This document shows positions 49,342 to 59,620 of a DNA stretch of 64,000 nucleotides, one piece after another. The stretch is from Oscheius sp. JU75 (lineage: Eukaryota > Nematoda > Chromadorea > Rhabditida > Rhabditidae): the NCBI GenBank assembly GCA_037178855.1, contig JASJZC010000004.1:3782001-3846000 (forward strand), written 5' to 3'. Numbering within the stretch: the first letter of the stretch is position 1; each line of letters opens with the position of its first letter. The translations under genes were made by a program, and so were the position numbers. Below the pieces are notes generated by a model, which worked only from the letters and a program-made list of their open reading frames with translations, searched no databases and was not told the DNA's origin.

Positions 49342-51186
49342 TTACAGGGGAGTCAATGTGGTTAGAGAGGTCGGAGTGACCTCTGGAGTCAGAAGAGGCT
49401 CAATTCGTTCATGTTTGTGAATTGTGAGCAGAGTTGGACGAGATAGAGGAGACGGAAGAACCGAACGAGGGGTAGCATTCTTCGAGTCGGCTGTCGAACT
49501 GCGTATTCTCTGAAAAGCCATTTGAAAAGTAACACAGACTGTCGGTCATCCAATGACTAAACAAATTGAACAAAAATGAAAACGTTTCGATCGCTAATAA
49601 CCCGAGTATGACTCACTTATCACAAAAACATGAGCAATATATTGAAAACACGCCTCATTGCGACTAACTACTAGAAAACAGATTGCTCACCCTCCCAGTG
49701 GAATTTAGCGGCAAGTTGCGTTCACTGAACGGAGATGGGTGATAGACTCTGCCGTCCATTTCGCTGGGAGTCGAACCAGAACCCTTCTTGAGAATACTGC
49801 GAATCTGTCGCTCTTCCGACTTCTCTCTGTACCGAGACCGACTCTCCGGATCGACATAGGTAGGATTCGTGATCAGAGTCTTTGTTCGACTTGAACTCGT
49901 ACCCCTAAAATGATACTAAGTTTTTCTCCTTCGAACCTACATCGAATAATTCATGGTTCCGGAAGCACTGCTAGCTGGTGTAACTGCTGCAGATCCATAT
50001 GACATTCTAGGCGGACCGTAGTTCAAATTGTAAACAATGTTTCCTTAAAAAGAACATTTTGGGATCACAAGGTTATCTCACCGTGACTGGCAGATCGACT
50101 GTTCTTTTGAGGAGTATTCCACTCGACCGGAAGCTGCGGTCTGATCTTCGTTCTGTACATGTGGTCACTGTATCTCAGCTGCTTCTCTATAATGTTTCCT
50201 TTTCGAAGTAAATATAAAACCCATGCCAGTGGTCGGATGGATTACATGGTCCAAAGGGCTTGGAAGAGTCTGAAAATAAGTGTATATTGTCGTCTTTTGG
50301 AGATTTTTTTTTCCCGAGTTCTATTAAATCTGCTTTGCACTTTTCCAAAGGAAATTTTGTTTCAGTGGTCCCCCCGGTGTCAAATCTACTTCTTTTGCAG
50401 TAGCTGCTTATCGTAAGTTTATCGATCGTTTTTCTTTTGGACCGAGATAAAAATCCAACGAACTTACCTGAATGTTGGAAGACGAATTTAATTGATGATT
50501 CCTCGGCAGAGTCTGGAATCCGTACCCTTCGCTCTGACTCCTGCAAACATCTCTCTACTAGTAAAGTGCTATGGTGTCCGTCTATGCATCGCCACGAGGA
50601 AAAAAGCTGGCAAGTCATGGCATCTTTCTTCACTAAAGCGCAGTGGTGTCCGTCCGTCTGTCTGTCATGGTGTCCGCATAATTGCATGTCAACACTAATA
50701 CCCAAAACTCTGACAAGTCATTTCATGTCAAGCGACAAGGAGAAGAGTCAACTGTGGGGGCAATTTCTGTTACTATAGAAGCGGCGAAGCAGCCTGTTTT
50801 TAATTCTAAATCAAGACTAAACTGGCTGCAAAGCTGCCGTCGGCAGCTGGTTCAAGAATTAAGTTGACAAGCCAGCTTTTGGGGAAACTTGGGACTTCGG
50901 CTATTGAAGAAGCCTGTTGTCAATGTTAAGTCAAGTCTAAAAGACGGCAAAGCCGTCGTAGACGGCTGGTGAATTGATAATTGTCACGTAGGCGAGTACC
51001 TGTGAAAACAATGGGGAATCGGCTGGATTGGAGTCTGAAGGGGAACGTCCTCCCTGCTGAGATGGTACGTGTGTCTAAAAGAGAACTGTTCGGTGTTTAG
51101 ATCAACTGAACATACTGGAAGTTCGTGGGTTCACTGATCTGAAGTTGTGATGTCTTTTTTCCTTTGTTACTCCCGAAAAAACCCAT
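49342..51186 (-). CDS. CRIB-motif protein, putative Cdc42/Rac effector
   Basis: The start MGFFGSNKGKK is followed at once by a textbook CRIB core, ISEPTNFQHTYHL (ISxPxxFxHxxH). It is formed by splicing TTCCA to ACACACG across a 36 bp intron at about 51097-51132. CRIB motifs bind GTP-loaded Cdc42 or Rac. The rest (about 285 residues in all) has no kinase, WH2 or other known domain. It is rich in Ser/Pro/Arg: SQSEGYGFQTLPRNHQLNSS, RYSDHMYRTKIRPQLPVEWN, YVDPESRSRYREKSEERQIR, ILKKGSGSTPSEMDGRVY, and the end PEVTPTSLTTLTPL. Seven or eight exons join in frame, including one 34 bp intron. One intron (50534-51000) is swollen by a repeat. Position 2 is Gly but the context is not a clear myristoylation signal. 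I do not recognise an orthologue. Confidence 0.8.
50549..50970 (-). repeat. Hairpin-bearing repeat, copy 3 (in an intron of the CRIB gene)
   Basis: The longest copy. Read on the minus strand it starts GTCTACGACGGCTTTGCCGT, carries further hairpins (CAGCTGCCGACGGCAGCTTT), contains the tail motif twice (GGACACCACTGCGCTTTAG and GGACACCATAGCACTTTACT) and ends AGTAGAGAG nine bases before the acceptor. Intron 50534-51000 would be about 45 bp without it. The middle matches copy 1 (TTGTCAACTTAATTCTTGA). Sense orientation relative to the host gene. Confidence 0.75.
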
Positions 51187-51635
51187 TTCCTATAAAAGGA
51201 TTTATCAAAAGACTTTTAAAGATAGGCAAAAGATGGCGGAAAACGATACTAGCTCGGGAATTCAACGGGAGTGTCTCTGATAAGGAATATGCCTGGGAGG
51301 AAACAAAGTGACGAAATTTTGGAGTTTACTCTTGAGGATAGAATACTTATCACCCATATTTTCAGTCTCAAACAATTGTGTGGGAGCAACTGTCACCGTA
51401 AAAGCCAAAACGAGGAGGAGGAACAATGGTAAGACTCCCTAACAAACGGTAAACAAACGGTCATATGAGTCGCCTACATTTTTAAAGTAGGAAGATAACC
51501 GTTCGTGTTTATTGGAATTGAGGGATTGGGAGAAATTGGAAGAAGCCATTGTTGTTATCAGTTTGAATCAATACTGATGCCTACTCGAACTCCATGTGAT
51601 GTCAGGAACACAGTGTATTCAACTTTATTCTACAA
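51187..51635. other. Spacer downstream of the unc-49-type locus
   Basis: 449 bp between the last cassette of the receptor locus and the CRIB gene, both on the minus strand. It should contain the 3' UTR of cassette C and the promoter of the CRIB gene. No other feature seen. Confidence 0.45.
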
Positions 51636-52513
51636 TTAACAACGATCGTTTCCGTGCTCCAAATAAGGCAAACGATTAGATTTGGCCAGAAGAATGATCC
51701 AAAAGAGAGTATTGAAAATGGTGAAAGTCGCTGGGAAGATGATTCGAGAGGCAATGTCTATGTGAGAATGCTTCACGCAATATGCTCTTGGCTGCTTGAC
51801 GACGGCGATGATCGAAGTCCCAGCCAGATTGCAAGTACATTCGGCCAGGCGAGCATCAGCCAAGAGGTCGGGAGTCTGCTGGACTGTCCTGTGCTCCATC
51901 TTCCTCTCCTTCCTCTTCCGATCTTCGTTCTTTTTCTGCATAACAGTCCATTTTTTTAGATTCCGATTGACAAACCTTGCTGTAAGCCACACAGGCGAAT
52001 TCGATCAGGGCCAGGACGACTAGAAGATAGCAAAAACCGAGGTAGACATCGACAGCTTTCACGTAGGCTACTGGAGGCAGACGACGGTTGGTTCCAGTCA
52101 TCAGATGAGTTTCCGTAAGAACAGTCATGACTCCAAGGAAGGTGCGCGCCGGAGCAGAGTCTCTTGAAATCCAGAATGAGACCTAAAACTTGATAAACTT
52201 GCTGGATTCTAGACTAACCCATGAAATACAGACGACCAGTGCGGCAGGGACAAAGCTTTGAAGGAGATAGAAACCCGATTCGCGATCAAAGATGAAGGCG
52301 ACCCATAGACGACAGTAGGACCCTGAAATGGATCAGTCATTCTATAAAAAAAAAGAAACAACTGACCGGATGCAGTTGTGGCGAGAGTGCGGTTGACACA
52401 GATTTGAGCAAATTTGAAGGAAGGCAGTTCGATGTTTTCGATGTTGACAGCGTTGCAGCCTTTGTTCTTCTCCCCACACCACGTGTATTCCATCGTGGCC
52501 ATATCGTAGGCAT
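51636..52513 (-). CDS. unc-49: Cassette C: C-terminal half of subunit C
   Basis: Begins [20 protein letters not shown] and continues [21 protein letters not shown]1 contains [21 protein letters not shown]2 is [21 protein letters not shown]3 is [21 protein letters not shown]4 is [20 protein letters not shown]. It ends [11 protein letters not shown]2 differs from A and B at several pore-facing sites: Phe at 2' and Met at 6' where A and B have Ala/Gly and Thr. The short loop and diverged pore match the expected character of UNC-49C, the modulatory subunit. Confidence 0.85.
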
Positions 52514-55500
52514 CTGTTTGGTTATCGTTTATTACAAAAAAGACACTACCCAACGAAATTGAACGCCTAGGATGCCGTATGTACACAAAGAGAGAGATAT
52601 ATATATAGAGCAAAAGAATGGTAACGGAGCCTTTTTGAGCAGGAGAGAGAGACATGCAGCGCGCGGCGCCACAAAAGAGCACGCTGCATCACAAGTGAAT
52701 ATGATTATGTTTTTGAGGAGGAACGAATCTGGAGCGCCACATGCTTTGTCCAGAGGAGACCCAGAGGGGAGGACCGGGGGATGCACCAGGAGGAGAAGGG
52801 AAAGAGGGACTAGTGGTCAGTATCGATAGGGGACCAGTCTTCTGTGCCCACATTCGCCGATCGAGCACTCAACACCGTCATGATTGTCCAGTACAAGACT
52901 GAAAGGTTAGGATGAGAGCGGAAGCGCCAAACGAACCGTTGAAACCAATAAAGACAATCGGAAAGAAGGATCGACTGTACTTGTCGATTATGGCCGGTGT
53001 TAGGCGACATGTTTTCGATGCCTGAAAGGAGTTAGTTTCTATTGAAATAATCAAACTGTGAAGTACCTTCTTTGGTCGCCCAAACGGAGCAGGCCACAAG
53101 GTGTGTGGGGCATCTGCTACTAACCTCGGGTGTTGTATCAAAGGTATGCTAAATACACTGGTTCAACCTCTCAAAAGATTAAGTTACGTTCGACAGTCAC
53201 AGTCAGCTGGGATCTCCATGAGTTGGTGCATCGACGAGTTATTGGCCCCATAGTAGAGATCAGCCTGAACAGGATGAGATACTCAAAAAAGCCAAACATA
53301 CATTGTTAAAACTTTTGGCCGGAGTAGAGTTTTGGGACAAAAAGGCCATCTCGAAGGACTGAAACAGCTGGGTTAGACACAACAAGATTGGTTAGAGCAC
53401 AAATACTCACATTGTTGTTCGGCTGTTTCGGAGAAGTGTTCTGGAACATGGGCATCTCCGTCCTTTGCTGGGCTTCCGCCTGAATAAATGTATATCATCC
53501 AGTTAGTTCTTACCTGTTTCCTCTTCTTTTCTCTCCTCAACGCGATTCTCTTGGACAAATACGAAACGATCGCGTACTCTACTAGCGATGCAAATACCAT
53601 GACGAAGCAAAAGTTGAGGAAGACGTCCAGTCCTTTCACGTAACTCACTTTCGGCATTGAGTTCTGAACTTATCTTGCTTCAATTAACACAAAAAACAAG
53701 CTTACATTAGTGGTTGTGATGAGCGTCGTCATTGTTAGAACTGTGGTTACACCCAGACCGACTCGAGCCGGTGACGCTTCCCTATTGAGCCAGAAAGATA
53801 CCCACTAAAAATTCTTAGTTTGTTAATTTGCTTTCAAACTTACAGAAATTGTGACGATAAGTACAGAAGGTATAACAATGTTCATGAGATAGAACCCGAG
53901 ATTTCGAATGAGCAATACTTCGAAGTGAAGTCGGACGTAGGAGCCTAAAACCAAATGTTTCCTCTATACCCAATATCCAACCTGAGGAGGTAGTAGCCTG
54001 AGTGACGTTGACATTGTAGCCAGTTTGTTGAAATTGTGGCAGAGTGAAGGAGTCGAATGCAACGGCCGTGTGTCTCTTTTCGCCCTTTTTCTTACCCCAA
54101 AAGTAGTCAATATCCGCCGTCGTGTACCCATCTGCAATCGACTTCGATCAGAAATTAGCCACAAGGTAAAAATGTTAGCGCCAAGTGGGAGTTGCACCAG
54201 GTTTATTGGGTCAAAAGTCCATCTTGTTGGACTCTTGTCTGCTCAAGTTGATGAAGTAGCTCCAATAGGCAATGTTAAAAATGACAAAGATGGTCGGAAA
54301 GATGCTCCGACTATACTTGTCGATCACAGACGGCCGTGGCAGCCACGTCAGGAAGTCTCGCCAATTGCGGGCTGTCCTGAGAAAGACAATGGAGGGACGA
54401 GAGCTTCGGATCGACTCTTTTGGAAAGGGAGAAGGCGGACAAAGACACTCCTGAACCTTCTATTCTTTTCTCACTAGGTTTCGTACTTTGACAAGGACCT
54501 GAGGACGTCGAATATCTGGAAGAAAGAGAGGACTCGTATGATCTGTAGAGGAATAGAAGGGCCGATAGCCCTGGTTATAGAAGGCTGCTGGAACTGATGT
54601 TGCTCTGGTGGGAGGACCATCCGGGGAGCCCAACAAGGGAGCTCTAGAAGAACTTCATTCTCAAAAGAACACAAACTTACCGAGACTCTTTCCTCTGAGC
54701 CGCCAACAACTTCATCCTCTTGTTTATGTAGCCAACAGCCGCCTAGAAACTAGAAACCCATCCAGAAAGTGACCCACATATTCGAGCAGCGAACAGAAGA
54801 CCATCATGAAGCAGACGCCTGAAAAATCCCTCGGGTTTTATTAGTTTCTCTCGGTCTGTTATGATCATGTCGAACAACCTCTGTTGGCGCAATTCGGACC
54901 ACGTGCCGGCGTCAGTTGTTCGACAAATTGCAGTCGACGCGAGATGTACTACTATGGATTAGCATAGTCCTTTGCTTTGCTCTTTGGTAGAACAAGGAAG
55001 CTCCTGACTATCTAATGCACGTTGTCGGGAACAGCGAGAGATAGAAGGAAACGCATGGATAATACTTCTCATAATTACGCATTCTCATCTTTAGACGAAG
55101 AAAAGGACATTTCTCAAGACCTTTCCCCCTGAACCGAAAACACTAGATATGCCATTTTTTCGTGCAATGTCGACAGCTTTACAATGGCCGTGTTCGCACG
55201 ACGGCAATTTGCCAGTTGGCGGTGTAATTCCGGGCCAATTTATCAGTCGACAGCTCATTGGAGCGCGTGGGAAGACGCTGCTTATTAATCAAAGGGCTCA
55301 CCGAGGTAGATGTCGATACTCTTCATGTAGCTCACTTTTGGCATCGCGGACTGAAATGGATATCTTGTAATCTATTAGAATCTCTTGCATTTGTGGTTGT
55401 CGTGAGTGTGGTCATAGTCAACACTGTCGTTACGCCGAGAGCCACACGAGCTGGTGTCGCGTCTCGACTTAGCCAGAAGGAGACCCAAGAGATAATCACA

Positions 55501-57789
55501 ATAAGCATCGAGGGCTGAAATGATTCATTGTTCTTTATCCGTAGCGTTGGGACTAACTGGAAATAAACTCACGAGGTAGATCTGGATAATGTAGAATCCG
55601 ATGTTCCTCTTGAAAAAGAAGTAGCTGACCAGGCGGGAGTACTCTCCTATAATACATTTTGCTTCAAACGTCTCACAAACATACCCGAAGCAAGTTTCTC
55701 AGTCTTGTTGGTGATTTTAACGTCGACCAGGACGAATTGTGGAAGTTCAAATTCGGACCGAGTAACACTGTCCTTGTCCTTGAACTGATAGTTGATATCG
55801 GCTGTACTGTAGCCATCTGAAATTTGTACCCATTACCAAAGATTCTTCGACACAGAAAGTGAAAACAGTTTATAAGCTACTTGCAACTAGACTATGCTCG
55901 GGTTACAAAAGCATTGAAAGCGTTAATGGATAGACTAGCTGCAAGTGCTTCGTCTCGAAAGTATTTTCGGAAAGAGACATGCAACACTGACGTGCAAACG
56001 ACAAGTTAGGAGAGGCTTTGAGTGTGATGGCTTATTCACCTTTACTACTGTTGATGAGTGAGTCCCTCTCTCTGTTCGTCTCCTTTCCTTCTTTTGTCCT
56101 TGTGCTAAAAGGTGATTAGGAAGGGGGGGTCGGGGCGGGGAAGGGACCAAGAAAGGAATAGTTTCAAAGGACCTGGTGCAACTCCCGATTGTTTTGGTTC
56201 TCTCGTTTGATCTACACACGGCTACACCTAAGGACACACGCGCCCGACGGGCCTGAAATTACTCACAACTTTCAATCTCCAGCTTGCACCGCTGCGAGTC
56301 CATCGGGAAGAGCTGCAGTTTCATGTGACACACGGCTGTAACCGTCAGACTGAAGGGATTCGTTCTGGGTTGTAGAGGAGTGACTACCTACCGTTGACTA
56401 GTGTAGACTGTGCCGTCAGCATCAATTCTCAAGAAGGAGTTGTGAGTCGTGGCCACGTGGAAGAAGGACTTCTTCTCGTTGGGAAAGAACGTGTCTGGCT
56501 TCCACAGCTTGTCCAAGTAGTCCACTCCCACCTGTAGCATTCACTTGTACTATCCAGTCCAGCCAGACTAGCATTGCTAGCATCTTGTCTATCAACTTTG
56601 ACACAAACAAGCCCAATCCTCCAAGTTGACGGACTAGTCTTCAACTTCGGACCAGGAACTCGCTGTGCTCACACTTATCTTCTACTTTCCCCTCTTTTTT
56701 CCTCCTAACGACCTTCTTCAAAAGAGGCCTCCAGGACGGAGATTTTTGGAGGAAATTGGCGCGCAAATTGGGAGCGAATAGTGGACGAAAGGACAAAGGT
56801 GTGACACAGTCTGATTGAGTTTTCGTCCGCACGGACTTCGCGGAAGATGTGCAAAAGTCTTACCGTCAAGGAGGTGATGGGTTTGTCATTGCCGGCCAGT
56901 CGCAGCTCTCCAAAAGCCAGTCGCGGATCTTGCCATGTCTGTCTCATATAAAAGTCCAAGGTGAAGTCCTGAAAAAAGGCTTGTTATAAACAGCCGTGGC
57001 GACAAGTGTTCGCCTCGTTTGCCAGTGACGACGCTTTGATGAATCGTCTCCCGTTCTAGCTTTTTGAGAGTCAGCCGACTCTCTGCACATCCAAACAAAG
57101 CCATCTGTCATGAAACTAACCATGTCGACTTCGGAGACTGCACTGATGGACGAGACGTGGATCGTAATGCCAACATCGACAGGTTTATCAGAGTACCTGA
57201 AAGAATAGACACATGAAAATAATCCACTTGATCTTTGCTAGGAGACAAGGAGTGGAAATTCACACCTCGAAACTAGGGAACTTGAGAAGGGGAGCCCGTC
57301 TCCCCCGCTACGGTCCCTCGAGATATGACTCAGTCAACAGCCATCCGTCATTCTCGAGAGTTCCTTCTCGATGACCTACCTCGGTCGAAGTCTCTTGTCA
57401 TAGATTGTCCGGTTCGTCAGTCTGTCCAGAACATGCGAAAGAACACTGGTATCGATGAACCTGCAAAATACATTTCGAATAACTGTGGTTCCCGAAGGAC
57501 CACTTTATCCATTAGAGCCCCCGTGTGCCGAAAGCTTCTTTCTACCCGAAAAATTGGCGACGGCAGTCGACGGGTTATGGAAACACAAGATCTAACAATA
57601 TGCACGCGAATGAAGTTTTTGAAGTGAATTCTCGTAGTCAGACCTTGTGGCTAATGAGAAACAGACGATCCCAGGGATTGATTAATTTCGAACTTACTCG
57701 TCTTCCAGTTGAGCGTCTGACTGCCTGATGAGTAGAAATAGAGGGAGAAGAAGCAGAGGAGCTAGCTGTGATCCAGACAAAACGGTCAT
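51636..57789 (-). CDS. unc-49: GABA-A receptor locus with three alternative C-terminal cassettes
   Basis: Cys-loop, anion-selective GABA receptor locus. One N-terminal half (57789-56267) can be spliced to any of three C-terminal halves lying in tandem: A (55816-54211), B (54131-52810) and C (52513-51636). The shared half ends in phase 1 (GAA AGT T|GTGAGT), and each cassette starts with the same acceptor and phase (CAG|ATG[GC]C or CAG|ATGGG), giving Y-G/A-Y after LEIES. Only cassette A directly follows the shared half. B and C have no ligand-domain N-terminus of their own, so they can only be used by alternative splicing. C. elegans unc-49 has exactly this layout, and its subunits form the body-muscle GABA receptor. 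The symbol rests on that layout plus motifs. Confidence 0.9.
52810..54131 (-). CDS. unc-49: Cassette B: C-terminal half of subunit B
   Basis: Begins [21 protein letters not shown]1 is [21 protein letters not shown]2 is [20 protein letters not shown], and M3 is [20 protein letters not shown] followed by [13 protein letters not shown]. The cytoplasmic loop has [15 protein letters not shown] and [21 protein letters not shown]4 runs [28 protein letters not shown] across a 38 bp intron, and the protein ends SPIDTDH. PAR before M2 again predicts an anion pore. It sits only 80 bp after the stop of cassette A, leaving no room for its own ligand domain. Confidence 0.85.
54211..55816 (-). CDS. unc-49: Cassette A: C-terminal half of subunit A
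   Basis: Begins [17 protein letters not shown] and completes the ligand domain, then M1 ([20 protein letters not shown]), M2 ([20 protein letters not shown]), M3 ([28 protein letters not shown]), a cytoplasmic loop with [13 protein letters not shown] and a long Pro/Ser-rich part, and M4 ([20 protein letters not shown]), ending ESNKMDF. The PAR motif before M2 predicts anion selectivity. The intron inside M3 is unusually long (about 460 bp, 54844-55305) for this genome. Confidence 0.85.
56267..57789 (-). CDS. unc-49: Shared N-terminal half of the unc-49-type subunits
   Basis: Starts with a signal peptide ([20 protein letters not shown]...SDA). It encodes most of the extracellular GABA-binding domain: [94 protein letters not shown], and the Cys-loop [15 protein letters not shown] with the family's exact 13-residue spacing, closing at KLEIES. 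The proline in FPMD is conserved. The motifs match GABA-A beta/Rdl-type subunits. The transmembrane part is supplied by the cassettes downstream. Confidence 0.9.
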
Positions 57790-59620
57790 CGAGTCAGATC
57801 ATGTCCGAGTGGAACTCCCTCGGAGGCAGACAAACTTGTCGTACACGAGCCGTTGGCGCAACAGAGGGAAAACCAACTGTTCGTGAAAGCTCTGGGGGCG
57901 TGGCTATTGATCCTGCAAACACCTTAACTTATCTTTTTTACGTCACTGGTCAAATCGAGGTGATTGAGAGTCAATGAGGATCAGAGCGAGAGGAATGCGG
58001 TAGGAAGTCCGAAAGTGCTTTTCAAGAAAGGGTTCAGGGTGTTACTAGATAAGTTACGTCTTGTTCAATGAATACAAGTCTCAGGGCCCAGCACAGCATA
58101 ATTAAAAGGTGTTCTAGACCTAACTAATAGAAACGTAAGTAATGAGAGTTCGAGAGATACTAGAGAGTAGGTCTAAGAATAAGCAGAATCTGAATAAGGC
58201 AGAAGAGGACCCAGTCGGAGCAGCTCTTAAAGTAAGGGACACGTGTTGTTTGTTTCCTACTCTCATAGAATTTACGACAATCGGAAGAGAATAAGAGACG
58301 GACACATCCTCTTCACAGGACGTCTGCACGCGAAGGATTCAGTTGAAACTGCTTATTAGTCACGTCATTGAGAAGTGACCATAAGGACTGAGAGTGAAAC
58401 GTTTACGACTCATTAGACCATTTGGAACAGCGATTTGCTCAAGACTGCTTCCTGAACAAACGTTCCGTATCCATTCGTCTGATCATTCTGCAAAAAGGGA
58501 CGAGTGACGTCGGATTTGAGATGCGTCCGTGCAATCTTTACACGGCCATTTGCTAATGAGAAAGTGGCAAAAAGTAGAGTCTCTCTCTCTCTCTCTCTCA
58601 CGAAGAAGAGGGAAAGACACTTTTCGGGCCGAGTAATAGAATGGCCGAGGAGGGCCTATTCAAAAGCAGATGGACTCGACGTCTCTTATTTCGTTTTGTA
58701 GGGAAAGTTGATCCACTAATAGAGAGAGCGAGACGAGCCACTAATTGCCGGAGGGCCAAATGATCTCATCTGCTTCAATTATTAGCCTAAATCTGGAAGC
58801 AAGATGTGTCTCGACCCTCCCTTTTTCTTTCAAACAGAGTCGAGTTGTACTTCTGGATCATTCATCACGGAAACAAGAACGTGACTTATGTGGTTACAGT
58901 AACTTTTATGTGAAAATTTCCTACATAAGCTTGGGGAAGTATACAGAATGGAGTTCGGTCTAAACGTGGAGGAAATTATAACTTTGGAGTCTCGCATCCC
59001 TTGCATTCCAAAGTAATATCAAATTTTGGTCGTAAAGAGCGCAAAAAGAGTGAGAGAGAAGTCTAATCCTAGGACGAGAATAAGCGATGAGGTTTAGAGG
59101 GTGAGGGAGGAGGGACTACGGTGCCAAATCTCTTCTGGCGGCGCTGTTCTTCCTCGGAACGAATCAGCATATTCTCTCAATAAATCGTGCTCAAAAAGGG
59201 AAAATCCGCGCACCGTCCAACGGCCAGCAGTCTCGAGGGAGAGAAGAAGACTCAGCGCCACTGGACGGACATCATCTCGGTCTGACGGATGACGGAACGC
59301 CGCCCACCACGAGGAAGTTTTCGATCCAAGTATGATCAAATTTGTCTGCTCGAAAATGAAGTATGTTGGTTGAGCAGAAGCATCAAACATTTTGCTCCTG
59401 GCAACGCGGATCGTAGCACCTCTGCCCTCGTCGAATATTTAAGAGACGAAGAGGCGGAATTTGTTAAACTGTATATTGTACATATCCCAGTATTAAATAA
59501 ATAAGGTCTCTGATTAAAAAGAAAAAGCACACAAAAAGGAACCCAAGTTAGATCACAATTATTGAAGCCGGCAATGGAAGAGATGTGGTCTGACGAGGCG
59601 GAATCCGAGGAGGGGAGGAG
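57790..59620. other. Intergenic region upstream of the receptor locus
   Basis: About 1.8 kb between two minus-strand genes, likely the promoter of the receptor locus plus the 3' flank of the Sly1 gene. Short (TC)n run near 58578-58598. A frame at 59289-59504 is noted separately. No RNA gene recognised. Confidence 0.45.
59289..59504 (+). CDS. Short unrecognised reading frame
   Basis: 71 codons on the plus strand with protein-like composition (KYDQICLLENEVCWLSRSIK, LVEYLRDEEAEFVKLYI), ending in AATAAATAAG, which overlaps the stop and could be a poly(A) signal. No signal peptide, domain or splice partner seen, and a longer frame lies antisense. It may be chance. Confidence 0.2.
   Translation: MTERRPPRGSFRSKYDQICLLENEVCWLSRSIKHFAPGNADRSTSALVEYLRDEEAEFVKLYIVHIPVLNK

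Noticed and set aside
54025-54477. Plus-strand 150-codon frame inside the receptor locus
   Set aside because: It is antisense to the end of cassette A and the start of cassette B, both of which have clear protein matches.
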